Positions 11,210-29,713 of a stretch of 64,000 bases of DNA are shown one piece after another (positions within the stretch are counted from its first letter, which is position 1; each line of letters begins with the position of its first letter). The stretch comes from Palaemon carinicauda (lineage: Eukaryota > Arthropoda > Malacostraca > Decapoda > Palaemonidae): contig NC_090744.1 in assembly GCF_036898095.1 (NCBI RefSeq), forward strand, positions 102,436,938-102,500,937. Direction: 5' to 3'. A model generated the notes under the pieces. It saw only the letters and a list, made by a program, of their open reading frames with translations. It had not been told where the DNA came from and did no database searches. A program made the translations under genes and the position numbers.

Positions 11210-11440
11210 CAAGACAAGTCCTACCTCTAAGTGAAAGTGAGTATTCACCTGTGTGTGAGGGGGAGGAGGGGTAGCTAGCTACCACTCCCCTACCCCCCCG
11301 CTAACTAGCGCGGGGGTAATACACCCTCGTTAAAATTCTAATGGCTCGCCATTTCAGCTACGCTAAAAGTAATACCCTTTGTAAATAGCTAAGGTTTGTA
11401 TGGTTAGGAAAAATACAAATTATCTTCGAATTTGTCATTT
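11210..11440 (+). repeat. Right inverted terminal repeat of DIRS B
   Basis: Bases 11231-11389 are the exact reverse complement of 3719-3877 by eye. The outer end GGTTAGGAAAAATACAAATT and onward to GTCATTT is complemented in the second half of the internal complementary region. Confidence 0.85.
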
Positions 11441-12879
11441 TTATGTATTTTAACCATGTATAGGAGGCAAATTAAGTCGAGACATTTTCCATGGGAAAGT
11501 TTTTCGATTTTCATAAAAGTGGTTATCCAGACTGTAGTCAATAAAATTTCCCATCGTTCTATGCTTAAATTACAAAAAAAAAAAAAAAAAAAAATCTATC
11601 AATACGGAAAATATATATGCAATACTTATTCGAAAATTTCAAGTTTTGAGAAAACGATCTACAAAGTTTTGTGAGGATAGATTGACTAGACTTTAGTATA
11701 TATAAATATAAAATTTTAGCTTAATTTTATTCAACACGATATAGTTATGTTTCACCGTTACTTACTGTCCACGAGATATGCTACATGTATCAAATGTGTA
11801 TCATATTTTTTTATGGAGAAATTTTACGCAGTTAGCCTATTTATTTATCGTCTCCGGCAAATAATGCATCTTTCAACTGAACTAAGGTATAAATGTCAAT
11901 GAACAGAAATCAGAACGTACATTATTATTTTATTTAAGAATTCCCTAATCATAAAAGAAAACGGATGATGCGTACCGCATCATTATAAAAAATGAGAATC
12001 TCGCTTTTTATGGTAAACAAAAACAAAATTTTCCTGCTATTTGTAATAAAAATGAAGTAAATAACTGCAGAGGTCAGGAATTAGTTGCGTGGGGGGCCTG
12101 ATATGCTTGCTCAAATATGCGAAAAGGACTTTCCAGGAATAAAACTAGTAGTTTTCAATAATAAAACTTTGAAACATGAAATATAGACGTTCTCCTAGTC
12201 AAAAGTGATATAATCTAAATTTCCAAGAGTCCAACCAGTCGTGAGTCGCACTCCTTATCTAGTCGATTTCCTCTGGACCTGTTAACATATAGATCGTATC
12301 ATTGTTTAAAATTTTGTAAAGTACTGTAAACAAGTTAACTAAATGTGACAAGGGAAATTGATATTAATCTTTTTATCAAGATAATCAAATTTATTCGACA
12401 ATATGGAGTTGAAGTACATTAATTGCATGTGAATATAACCAACATCGAGTTATCTTAGCTAGCATTTTATCTTTGTCTATGTATATACTTTGATGTGTCT
12501 CTTTCAAGACTGTTCTCTAATTATTAGCAACTATATTTTAATTTTCTCTTACACAACGCCAAAGCTAGGCATATGTTTTCTTGAAAGGTATAAGCAGATT
12601 TCCTTGATGTGCTACATGACAAAAAAGTCGACTATCACATTAGCCACATCTTGCCATTGCTGTTCAGTCACATCTTTGTGGGTAGGTCGAAGTAGCTGAT
12701 ATTTTAGCAATCAAAACATGTAAAATTATTGGTATTATAACTTTATAAGAGAAGTAAACAAAAGTGATCTATGAATTTGGCTTAATGTTTCGAAATAACC
12801 GTCCTATTTCCTTCCTCCTTGCTTTAATGACTAGCATCCTGCTTAACAGAAAATGTTATCAAAAGTCCTGGACTAAAAT
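11441..12879. other. AT-rich non-coding stretch
   Basis: I see no gene here. A 21-base A run lies at 11574-11594. Short ORFs such as 12490-12699 have no recognisable motif and match background composition. Confidence 0.5.
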
Positions 12880-13310
12880 AGTTTTTTTTATATATATTTC
12901 AGTTAAACAAAAGTATGCTTTATATATATTTCAGTTAAAATAAAGGAACGTAAAATATAGTTTATATATATTTAAGTTAACATATAACGAAGAATAGTTT
13001 TTTATATACATTTCAGTTAAACGAATGAGAACACAGTAAAATGTTTTTTTTTTATATATATTTCAGTTAAACAAAAGAGAAGAGTAGAATGTATTTTTTT
13101 TTTATTTCAGTTAAACGAATGAAAACAAAGTAGAATAGTTATTCATATATTGTAGTTAAACAAGAGAGAACAATAACCTAATTTCTTCATATATTTCATT
13201 TAAACAAAGAAGAACAAAGTAGGATAGTTTTCATATATTTCAGTTAAAAAAAAGAACAAAAGTAGAATAGATTATATATTTCAGTTAAACCAAAGGAAAT
13301 AAAGTATGCT
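12880..13310. repeat. Degenerate 40-50-bp tandem repeat
   Basis: About ten diverged copies share TATATATTTCAGTTAAACAA followed by GAGAACAAAGTAGAATAG-like sequence. The AT-rich part varies in length between copies. There is no coding potential. Confidence 0.7.
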
Positions 13311-13486
13311 CTGTAAAGATTTCATTATTTATTAAATAGTTTTACATATTGTGCAAGCAACTAATCATATATTCATGTGTAAAGGGAAGCATGGGCAGTC
13401 TCAAACAGAATAATAATTATGAATATTCCTGAAGGGAATCAGTGTATTTAATCTCTTGAATAATATTACTAAGCATTAGAAGGCTA

Positions 13487-13490
<4 letters not shown>

Positions 13491-13580
<90 letters not shown>
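13491..13580. repeat. (TC)n microsatellite
   Basis: An uninterrupted 90-bp TC dinucleotide run. Confidence 0.98.
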
Positions 13581-13583
<3 letters not shown>

Positions 13584-14654
13584 GTTAAATTCACAATAAA
13601 TAAATGCTTTAAAATAAGTTTAGACTGTTTAGAAATATTTTCCACAAGGTCTTTTTAAGTTTAATCTAACAGTTTCATATCAAATACTTTAGTAATGTTC
13701 GTTAAATTATGTAGTTAAAAAAATGTATATAAATATCTTAATTATTCTGGTCATATATAACATTATAAATGCTTATTTGCAGTAGGAAATCCCATTTATT
13801 CTATTTTCATCAATCCAATGTACGAACATGTGTTTTAAAACATTAGAATGACGAAATTGTTACTAAAAGGATAACATCTATTGTCTACTGGTTTTAAGCA
13901 TTTCATATTCTTTATACAAAAGATGAAATTAATTGCCACCTGCTCTAGTCTAGTATAGTTGGTAAGTTATAGGTTGGATCATTTAAACAAATTAGATTTA
14001 TATTTAAAGTTTTTATGAGAGGAATAGTGATTAAATTTGAGTTCCAAGGAAGCATTACTTTTTCAATGATAATCTCAAGAGAAGACCATCAGTGAGGTAT
14101 TTTTAAATCAACATTCACGGAATACCTTTTAGAGTGGATGTTCTAAAAGTGGCTTTTATATAAAAGGCTTAAGAGTAGGTACATGAAGCCCACCTAATGA
14201 AAGCTTTAAGGTTAATATTCTGTAAAGATAATGTTCAGACACATTGGCTCTTGATAAGTAGGCTAACCTTCAGAGCCTTTAGGAATGGAAGAATTTCACC
14301 TAAGGCAATGGTTTTGAGGAAAGAAAAATAATCAGGTGGTGGTATATTACTTAGGGTAATGGGAGGAATGATTACCTTCAAGGAAGCTAAAAGAAGAATC
14401 TTTATGAAATTATTTAGAAAATGTTTGCGATATTCTTAACGTAGCATTTTGAAGGAGTATCTTAAAGGGTTGTAATTTTAAAATAACAACTCTTGCAGAT
14501 TTACAGGGTAAAATTGTGGTTTAAGATTTCATTTGGCATAGAAATATAGATTGTATCTTTTAAACGTACCAAAATTGCTTCTATAGATAGTATTGCTTTG
14601 AAAATCTGTAAAATTAACTTCATATGAATAGGATATGAATTGAAAGTGGTAGTT
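13581..14654. other. AT-rich non-coding stretch
   Basis: I see no gene, RNA gene or clear repeat here. Confidence 0.5.
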
Positions 14655-14815
14655 TGTGGGTTTTTCACATTTGGGTACCAAAGCAGATATTAATTGCCTT
14701 AAACTAATTTTTTTTAATTTACAATAAGGTACGATGTTTCCTCACATTTAGGTAACAAAGCAGATATCAAATGCTTAAAACCAGTTGCTTTCATATACAA
14801 TAAAATAGTTTCGTC
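14655..14815. repeat. Diverged direct duplication of about 80-90 bp
   Basis: The phrases CACATTTGGGTACCAAAGCA and CACATTTAGGTAACAAAGCA, each followed by GATATNAA(T/A)TGC and a later ACAATAA, occur about 85 bp apart. This indicates a local duplication. Confidence 0.55.
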
Positions 14816-14964
14816 ATTTAGGATTTTATTGATACAAATGTTAGTAATCAAAACTCCATTGATACTTGAGATGATTGTATAATTCATAACTGTAAATTGT
14901 TTAGAATGATTATTTCAAATATTTGTTGTAAATAATAGGGAGCTATTTCATAAGATCTATTGCA

Positions 14965-15985
14965 TAAGAAGAATTGGTATGGACGAAAATACTTAAATAT
15001 ACAAGAGTTTGAGTCCTGAATGATAATTTGACAAAAAAGTGATATGCCACTGCTATTACTATAACTACATATAATGAATGAATAAAGGTAGATGGCCAAT
15101 ATTTTGACTTTAGTAATGTGGGCTTTACTGACTACTTGAGTCATATGCTATGTTCATAATAGTAAGAGCTGGGAAAGGTTCATTCATGATATCGAAAACA
15201 AGACATTTGCACAGCTGATTAAAATCAATTTCTTTATTCATAACGGATATGAGACGTCTTGAGTTGAGCAATATTGGGTTTAGCAATGGGGTTCAATTCC
15301 TACTATTTCCATAAGAGATGGTTAAGCCTAAGATTTTGTTAATTTCTCAAAACTTTCATAGAAAGGCAAGTCTAGTCTTGTATGAGAGATTTACTCTGAA
15401 CAACTTTTGTTCAGTAAACTATTTCCTAAAAAGCTTAATTTGATTTGCACAAACTCACATTATTGGTAATATTAATATCAATGGCAGTCATAGAGAGACT
15501 GCATGCCTTTGTGGGTCAAATGGCGGATTTCTATGAATAGTTTACTGAGCAGCAGGTTTTCAGAGTCAAGCTCTTATGTAGAACCAGTCTTATCTATCTA
15601 TATCAATTTTGAAAATTTAAAAAAAATCGTAGGCTTCACCATTGATAATAGGGGTTAGGAGTTGATCTTCCATTGCTAAAACCCAGGATTTCTCAAGACA
15701 TCTCATTTCCGTTATGGATGAAGCCGATTCGAATTATTAATTCGAGTGTCTTGTACTTCATATGATGAATGAACCCTTAACAGCTCTTTCCATAATGAAC
15801 TTGAGGTATGACTAGTAATCAGTAAATCCCATATTACTAACGTCAAAATATTGGCCATCTAACTTGATTCAATATAAGTAGTTATGCTATTACTAGTGAT
15901 ATGTCACTCTTTCGTAATGATCATTCAATACTCAAGCTCTTGTATCTTTTGAGTATTTTCGTCCATGCCAATTTTTGGTCTGCAA
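14965..15985. repeat. Long imperfect inverted repeat (fold-back)
   Basis: The arm at about 14965-15463 aligns with the reverse complement of about 15508-15985. Matched pieces include TGGTATGGACGAAAATACTT with TGGCATGGACGAAAATACTC, AGATGGCCAATATTTTGAC (identical in both arms) and GTTCATTCATGATATC with GTTCATTCATCATATG. Identity looks like roughly 75-85 percent, with a spacer of about 45 nt. Neither arm has a convincing ORF. A transcript across it would fold into a hairpin of nearly 500 bp. Confidence 0.8.
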
Positions 15986-16339
15986 CAGGTCTTAAGTAGC
16001 ACCCACGTTTTGCAACAAAATATTTATATTTTAACTTTTTGAAATTATTTTTGCTATCTATTGTACATTTTTACCAAAAACTTTGTAGCAACCCAGGAAT
16101 TCCATAAATAAAATGCATAAGCTTTATTCTACTTTTTAATTTAGTCTCCCCAGTTTATTTAAAGAAAACTTAGAATAGTAAATAAAAGGAAAACGAGATG
16201 ACAAATAAAAAAGAAAACGTAAGGACTTGGAGTATTCACTCTTTAATAAACCTCATATGACAGAGTGTTCTCCCTAAACGGCCCCCTGCCCCTTCTAGCA
16301 CCAGCAAATGCCTTATTACTCAATAAAATAGGGCCAAAA
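15986..16339. other. AT-rich non-coding stretch
   Basis: I see nothing gene-like here. Confidence 0.5.
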
Positions 16340-16481
16340 GGCTCATGAAATAGTCCTCTCTCTTAACTAGTCACTTGTCCGCTTGGACAGTTATTGACAC
16401 CCCACATACAGGCTCATGAAATAGTCCTCTCTCTTAACTAGTCACTTGTCCGCTTGGACAGTTATTGACCCCCCACATACA
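16340..16481. repeat. 71-bp direct tandem duplication
   Basis: GGCTCATGAAATAGTCCTCT begins copies at 16340 and 16411. The two copies are nearly identical (an A/C difference near the end), so the duplication is recent. Confidence 0.9.

Positions 16482-19537
<3,056 letters not shown>

Positions 19538-19570
<33 letters not shown>
19538..19570. repeat. Poly(A) run
   Basis: 33 consecutive A residues. It could mark a retroposed 3' end, but no associated element is recognisable on either side. Confidence 0.95.
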
Positions 19571-19573
<3 letters not shown>

Positions 19574-19680
19574 ATTTCCCTTTTCCCCCTTGGGACATGA
19601 TTTATTGAAGGGAAATATGCAAAATAACGACCTAACTTCTCCATAAGATTCTCACAACATTCACTCAATACTTGCGCAAC

Positions 19681-19684
<4 letters not shown>

Positions 19685-19747
<63 letters not shown>
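19685..19747. repeat. (GA)n microsatellite
   Basis: A 63-bp uninterrupted GA run. Confidence 0.98.
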
Positions 19748-23059
<3,312 letters not shown>

Positions 23060-24335
23060 AAAGTAGAAGGAACGTGAAAGTGCAGGAGGGTTAGAAGGAA
23101 CAAGTACAGGTAGGGTCAAAAGAAACATGTAATAGCAAGTAAGGTCAGAAGGAACGTGTACATGTAGGAGGGTCAAAAGAAACATGTAATAGCAAGTAAG
23201 GTCAGAAGGAACGTGTACATGTAGGAGGGTCAAAAGAAATGTGAAAGTGCATGTAAGGTCAGAAGGAACGTGCAAGTACAGGTAAGGTCGGAAGTTACAT
23301 GTAAGTGCAGGTAAAGACAGACGGAAAGTGTAAGTTTAGATAGGGTCAGAAGGAATGTGCTATTTTAGGTAAGGTCAGAGGGAATGTGTAAGTGCAGATA
23401 GGGTCAGAAGGATTGTGCAAGTGCAGGTAATGTCAGAAGGAACAGACAAGTACAGGTAAGGTCAGATGGAACGTATAAGTACAGATAAGGTCAGAAGGAA
23501 TGTATAAGAGCAGGCAAGGCTAGAAGGAATGTGTAAGCATAGGTAGGGTTAGAAGGAAAATGTAAATAGAGGTAGGGTCAGAAGGAACGTGTGTGTGCAG
23601 GTAGGGTCAGGGAGATTGTGTAAGTGCAGGTAGGGTCAGAAGGAACGTGCAAGTGCAGGTAGGGTAATAAGGAATGTGGAAGGGCAGGTGAGGTCAGAAG
23701 GAACGGGGTAGTACTCATAGGATTAGAAGGAACTTGCAAGTTCAGATAGGGTCAGAAGGACCATACAAGTGTAGGTAGGGTCAGAAGGACCGTACAAGTG
23801 TAGGTAGGGTCAGAAGGACCGTACAAGTGTAGGTAGGGTCAGAAGGGGCGTGTAAGGGCAGGTGGGGTCAAAAGGAACGTGCAAGTGTAGGTAGGGTCAG
23901 AAGGGGCGTGTAAGGGCAGGTAGGGTAATAAGGAATGTGGAAGGGCAGGTGAGGTCAGAAGGAACGGGGTAGTACTCAGAGGATTAGAAGGAACTTGCAA
24001 GTTCAGATAGGGTCAGAAGGACTATACAAGTGTAGGTAGGGTCAGAAGGACCGTACAAGTTCAGATAGGGTCAGAAGGACCGTACAAGTGTAGGTAGGGT
24101 TAGAAGGGGAGTGTAAGGGCAGGTGGGGTCAAAAGGAACGTGCAAGTGTAGGTAGGGTCAGAAGGGGCGTGTAAGAGCAGGTGGGTGTCAAAAGAAACGT
24201 GCAAGCGCATGTAGAGACAGAAGGAACGGCAAGTGCAGGTAAGGGCTAAAAGGAACATGCATGTGCAGGTAGGATAAGAAGAAAAGTGCAAATGCAGGTA
24301 GGGTCACGAGGAACGTGGGAGTGTAGGTTGGGTCA
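23060..24335. repeat. 29-bp minisatellite, about 44 copies
   Basis: A diverged tandem array of a unit close to GGTAGGGTCAGAAGGAACGT + GCAAGTGCA. Neighbouring copies differ by several substitutions. Blocks at 23760-23850 and 23945-24100 show longer-range duplication of several units. Reverse-strand ORFs with repeated HVPSDLT or FLLTP are artefacts of the array. Confidence 0.9.
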
Positions 24336-24596
24336 TTAGTAATGTTGCAAAATTCATTAAGCAATGCCTACAATGCACCACTTGAGGTACACTGATGGCA
24401 CTACGCCCCTATGAAGATAATATATTTGACTTCATATCTAATCTTCCAGTAACTTAAGTCTTACGACCTTTAGTCTCCCAACTGATATTTCATAATTTTC
24501 TAGTTCAACAGATCTTCAATTACCTATATTTCATTACATTTAATCGATTAAGTTTCAATATCCATCCTCTCTCTTACTTATTTCTCACTTCAAAGT

Positions 24597-24598
<2 letters not shown>

Positions 24599-24670
<72 letters not shown>
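24599..24670. repeat. (GA)n microsatellite at the 3' end of the CR1-like element
   Basis: A 72-bp GA run. On the minus strand it is a (TC)n tail lying immediately after the 3' end of the non-LTR element (24671-34710). Confidence 0.98.
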
Positions 24671-24672
<2 letters not shown>

Positions 24673-24710
24673 TTATTGCCTTATTTTTTGTTTGGGTTCC
24701 CCCAGGTCCC

Positions 24711-26891
24711 TCAGTGTGAGGCACCTCGTATATCCACCAGAGAGTTGCTAATACATATTCCGGTGTATTTTGCATCTTCCAGTCTTGGATGGTCTGGGAT
24801 GCATCTTAGGTATTTATCGAGCTTATTCTTAAACACATCTACGCTCACTCCTGATATGTTTCTTAGATGAGCTGGCAGCATATTAAATAGTCGCTGCATT
24901 ATCGATGCTGGTGCGTAGTGGATTAATGTCCTGTGCGCCTTTCTTAGTTTACCTGGAATATTTTTTGGCACTATTAATCTACCTCGTCTTGCTCTTTCTG
25001 ATATTTTAAGCTCCATGATGTTTTCAGTAATTCCTTCTATTTGCTTCCATGCTTGTATTATCATGTAGCGTTCTCTTCTTTCTAGACTGTATAGTTTTAA
25101 AAATTGCAGTCTTTCCCAGTAGTCAAGGTCCTTAACTTCTTCTATTCTAGCAGTATAGGACCTTTGTACACTCTCTATTTGCGCAATATCCTTTTGGTAG
25201 TGTGGGTACCATATCACATTGCAGTACTCGAGTGTACTACGTACAAATGTTTTGTAAAGCATAATCATGTGTTCAGCTTTTCTTGTTTTAAAGTGTATGA
25301 ATAACATTCCCATTTTTGCTTTACATTTAGCCAACAGTGTTGCTATTTGGTCGTTGCATGACATATTCCTATTTAACATTACACCAAGGTCTTTAATTAC
25401 TTCCTTGTTTGTGATTGTCTCATTATTAGGTCCCTTGTATGCATACACCATTCCTTCTCTGTTTCCATAATTTATTGATTCAAATTTATCGGAGTTAAAT
25501 ACCATCCTATTTATCTCCGCCCATTCATATATTTTGTTTAGATCTCTTTGTAGTGAGTTCCTATCTTCATCACAAGTAATTTCTCTACTTATTCTTGTGT
25601 CATCGGCGAAACTTCTCACTACGGAGTTTTCAACATCACAGTCTATGTCTGAGATCATAATAACAAACAGCAGTGCAGCTAATACCGTACCTTGTGGCAC
25701 ACCCGATATTACCTGGGCTTCATCTGATTTCTCGTCATTTGCAACCACTATCTGTTTTCTGTTTTGCAGGAATTCTTTTACCCATTTTCCTATCTTTCCC
25801 ACAATATTATGCTTTCTCATTTTTTTCTCCAATATGTTATGGTCTACCTTGTCAAAGGCTTTTGAAAAATCTAGATAGATCACATCTGTGTCTCTTTCAT
25901 TTATCATATTTTTGTATATGTTTTCATAGTGTGCTATCAGTTGGGTCTGTGTACTTTTTCCAGGCACGAAACCGTGTTGACCCATATTAAACAAATTATT
26001 TTTGACCAAATGGTTCATTATTTTCTTTTTTATTACCCTCTCATACACTTTCACAATATGTGATGTTAGACTAACAGGTCTATAATTGCTTGCCTCTAGT
26101 CTTGATCCACTTTTGAAGATAGGGGTTATATATGCTAATTTATGTTTAACATATATCTCGCTCATATCTACACTTTGTCTTAGCAGTATTGCAAGCGGCT
26201 TCGCGATAGTGTTTGCAGTTTTTTTTAACAAAATCGCTGGAACTCCATCTGGTCCGGCTGCTGATCCATTTTTAATTTCGTTTGTAGCCTTGACAATATC
26301 TGCTTCACTAATATCTATATCCGTTAGATATTCCACATTTTCTTCTCTCATTTCTGTTTCATTATTCTCATTCGCAATTCTTGGCGTGAACTCACTCTTA
26401 TATTTTTCTGCTAATATGTTGCATATTTCCTTTTTTTCATTCGTTAGCCGTCCTTCAATTCTTAGAGGGCATATTTCTATTCTCCCTTTATTCATCTTTT
26501 TTGCATAGGAGTAAAGTACTTTGGGGTTTCTTTTTATATTTTGAAGTGTCCTTTTTTCTAAGTCCCTTTTTTCATTTTCTTTCGACTGTATAATCTTTTG
26601 TTCTGCATTTTCTATCTTACATTTTATTTCCCTCATTTTCCACACATTTTTTTCTTTTGCAAGATTTTTCTTCCACTTTCTAATTTTCTAAAATAAGATC
26701 CTTCTGTCTCTTGGTATACACGTCTTTTGTTTATTGCTTTTTTTCGGTACATATTTTTCAACAATTTTCTCCAGTATTTTGTACAGTATGTCCGTATTTA
26801 CCTGTATATTATCACTTACAAATACATATTTCCATTCTTTTTTCAGTTCTTCATTTATTTCTGACCATTTTATATTCTTACTGTAAAAATT
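24711..26891 (-). pseudogene. Reverse transcriptase part of CR1-like ORF2
   Basis: The open frame 26645-24711 gives 644 codons and carries, in order, an YRPVSLTS block (about residue 188), GFVPGKSTQTQL (about 225), YLDFSKAFDKVDH (257), SGVPQGTVL (314), the catalytic FADD (346-349) and a CR1-type C-terminal region (LEYCNVIWYP, about residue 460 on). The frame continues upstream of the apparent GTG start to the DIRS junction at about 26891 but contains a TAG at 26688-26690. In an intact element the enzyme would prime on nicked target DNA and copy element RNA. The endonuclease half lies across the insertion at 33407-34217. A host origin is excluded by the motifs. Confidence 0.9.
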
Positions 26892-27066
26892 ATTTTTAAA
26901 TATTTAACTTAGCCGGTGAATATATAATAGCTGCAACTCTGTTGCTCGACAGACACATACATTAAAAACTCGCCAGCGATCGCTATACAGGTTGCGGGTG
27001 TGCCCACCAGCGCCAACTGTCGGCCAGATACCACTCTCGATGTAAACAAAGACTCAATTTCTTCTC
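26892..27066 (+). repeat. Left inverted terminal repeat of DIRS C
   Basis: The outer end reads ATTTTTAAATATTTAACTTA. Bases 26913-27066 are the exact reverse complement of 33212-33365. The outer 20 bases differ from the right end and are complemented in the internal complementary region. Confidence 0.92.
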
Positions 27067-27269
27067 TGTCGACGTGTCGACAAGACGTACTTTACTCGCT
27101 GTTGAACCTGGAGTTTTTCCCATCTTATTTGGTGAAGTACTTTAATTTGGTTTGAGCTTTCGCAGTACAGGTGTTTTTTCTTCAAATAAATCCTTGAACT
27201 CTTTTTTGGATTGGATTAATTGTTGATGACTTAGATCGTTTTTTGGAATTTTCCCTTGACTAATTCAAA

Positions 27270-29713
27270 ATGGCTGACCCTTCACAAGTTCCCAAGTTCA
27301 GAAAATGTAATGCTAGGGATTGTCATAGGCGTCTTCCAAAGGCTTCTCTCGACCCTCACACTGTTTGTTCCAATTGTCGGGGTAAAACCTGTCAATTGGA
27401 AGATCGGTGTGAGGAATGCGTGGGCCTTTCGGAATTCGATTTTCTCGAATTTGAGAAATATACACGCAGACTAGAGAGAGATAGGGTAAGGAGAAGTTCT
27501 TCTAGGTCGGTAGATTTTTCCTCTCCACATGCCCCTGAACCTAATCCTTCCCCTGTAGTGGTTGTTCCTAACCCCCCTCCTAGCACTCAGGAACCGTCGA
27601 TGGCAGACATGATGCGTGCTATTCATGCCTTGGGGGAGAGAGTTGAGTCTTTAGCAAGTGACCGAAATCAACTCATGGCGGACTTTAAGGAACTCAAGTG
27701 CCAAAGTGCCACGAAGGATAGTGTCAAAGTGCCTAGTGTTACGCAAAGTGTTGTGAACAGTGTTGCGCTCGAGGGTTCGTCTGTTCATGCCTGTCGTCCT
27801 CCTAGTCCGGGACCTCTTGCAAGCTCCCAAGCCCAGGGGAGAAGCAATGTCGTACGACTCATGGGTTCGAGAGGCCTTGATCAGCGAACAGACGTTCCCT
27901 CTATGGTATCAGGCGTATCTCTCCAAGATCGCCCCTACCAACGTAAGACGAGAGAGCCCATTTTTACCTCGTCGTCCGAAGGTGTTTCTCGTAAGAAACC
28001 TTGGACCAAGGTCTCCAGACCTTTAAAGCGTCAGTCGGCCCCTTCAGGACAAGTCCAACGTCCCGGATGTAGCCACTGGGACAGTTCGGACCTGTTGCCG
28101 TCATCTGATGACTGCTCGCCGCCTAAGAGAGGCAAAGTTGTGCCGTCTCAGTCGCTCACCCCGTCTGTTACCGCACCTGCTTCCGTAGACCCTAAATGGG
28201 TGTTACTGCAAGACATGCAGTCCAAGCTTGCGTCCTTGATGGGGGACTACAATGCGGAGAAGGTTGCCGCTGAACCTACTGGCCAGCAACCATCCAAGCG
28301 GTCTGCTGTGCGTCCTGTTGACGTTGAGGTAGCTTTCTCGCGTCAACCAGTTGGGGTTGTACCTCCACCGATGCGACCCAGTGTGGATTTCCAGCCGCAC
28401 GTTGACGTTAGGCAACGCACGGATGTGGTTGGTGACGTTCAGGACGTTCATCAACCATCAGAGGTGACTTGTTTTGACGCGGTGCGTCAACCTCCGCAAC
28501 CCGGTATGGTGTTGACTGCACAACCCAGACGGTCTAAACAGTCTCGGGTGGACGCTGTGCGTCCTCGCGCACCTGTGGTTGTTGACAGTTACCAGACTGT
28601 TCAGCAGTTCCATGACGCTGCGTCCGGCTCCGTCACGTATGCACCAGTGCGACCGGACTCGGCGAGTCAAACGTTGCCCACACCTTTGCCGTTTTCTCAT
28701 CAGTTATCGGATGAGGAACTGTCAGATGAGGACGTCGCTGAACCACATCCTGAGGATCAACATTCAGAACTTGATGAGCCTAAAGCAGTTCAACCATCCT
28801 TGGACTTTAGAAAAGTCATGGCTGTGTTTAAGGAGTTGTTCCCTGACCACTTTATTTCTGTGGCTCCTCGTTCGCCGCCGTCAGAGTTTGTCTTAGGCGT
28901 TCCTACTACCATGCCTGCCTTTACTAAACTCGTTCTCTCTCGCTCATCCAAGAGAGCTTTACAGCTGTTAGGCGATTGGTTAGAGACCAAGAAGAGTTTA
29001 GGGAAGACAGCATTTGCCTTCCCCCCATCTAAACTCTCGTCTAGATCGAGCGTCTGGTATGCCACGGGAGAAGTTCTCGGCTTGGGAGTTCCTGCCTCTG
29101 CCCAGGGCGACTTCTCAAGTCTTGTAGACTCTCCCCGCCGCCTTGCCATGAGACGCTCGAAGATTTGTTGGTCACCATCGGACCTGGACCACCTTCTTAA
29201 AGGTATATTTAGGCGTTCGAAGTCTTTAACTTCCTAGACTGGTGTTTAGGAGCCCTGAGTAGGAAAATCTCTTCTGCTGATAAGGATGTTTCCTTACTCA
29301 TTATGTCCTGCATGGACAAGGCCGTCCGTGATGGGTCCAACGAACTTGCCGCTTCATTCACGTCCGGAGTCCTGAAGAAACGAGAGTCTCTATGTTCTTT
29401 CCTGTCTGCTGGAGTGACGCCATGCCAAAGATCTGAGCTTCTCTTTGCGCCCTTGTCCAAGTGCCTGTTTCCTGAAGTCTTGGTTAAGGAAATTGCCTTG
29501 TCTTTAGTGCAGAAGGACACCCACGATCTAGTTGCGTCCTCGGCTCGCAAAGCTCCCCCTTTGCCTACATTGTCTGCTAGACCTAGGATAGACACTCCAG
29601 CGTCTCGGTTTATCCCGCCCTTTCGTGGCAGAGCCTCCAGCAGGGGAGGTGCTCGTGCCGAAGGGAAGAGAGGGAAGAGGAAAGGATCCAAGTCCCCTAA
29701 GGGCAGAGTCTGA
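27270..29713 (+). pseudogene. gag of DIRS C, frameshifted near 29213-29237
   Basis: The ATG at 27270 opens a 655-codon frame. Its N-terminus holds a Cys/His cluster (CNARDCHRR, then HTVCSNCRGKTC, then CEECVGLSEF) typical of Gag N-termini in DIRS elements. The middle is rich in Pro, Ser and Val-Asp-Val. The frame stops at 29235-29237, but the protein clearly continues in the -1 frame from about 29216 (FEVFNFLDWCLGALS) through a conserved-looking alpha-helical part (MSCMDKAVRDGSNELAAS at about 29303) to a basic, Gly/Arg-rich tail ending at 29713. No convincing slippery heptamer was seen in phase, so I read this as a mutation. Gag would coat element RNA. Confidence 0.8.

Larger units (their letters stand above)
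3694..11440 (+). mobile_element. DIRS-like retrotransposon B, full length, coding region decayed
   Basis: The element is bounded by inverted terminal repeats with an internal complementary region just inside the right ITR, the hallmark of DIRS-clade tyrosine-recombinase retrotransposons. The order gag, RT/RNase H/methylase-like, tyrosine recombinase is recognisable, but every gene has stops and frameshifts. The body is clearly more GC-rich than its surroundings. The inner 159 bp of the two ITRs (3719-3877 and 11231-11389) are identical by eye even though the genes are dead. No target duplication is evident, as expected for recombinase-mediated insertion. Confidence 0.85.

Noticed and set aside
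3694..11440. Reading element B as an LTR (gypsy-type) retrotransposon
   Set aside because: Its termini are inverted rather than direct repeats, an ICR is present, and tyrosine recombinase motifs replace an integrase.
23060..24335. CRISPR-like array
   Set aside because: Repeats are directly tandem without unique spacers, and the context is eukaryotic.
29213..29237. Programmed -1 frameshift in DIRS C gag
   Set aside because: No slippery heptamer in the correct phase was found; a simple indel is more economical.
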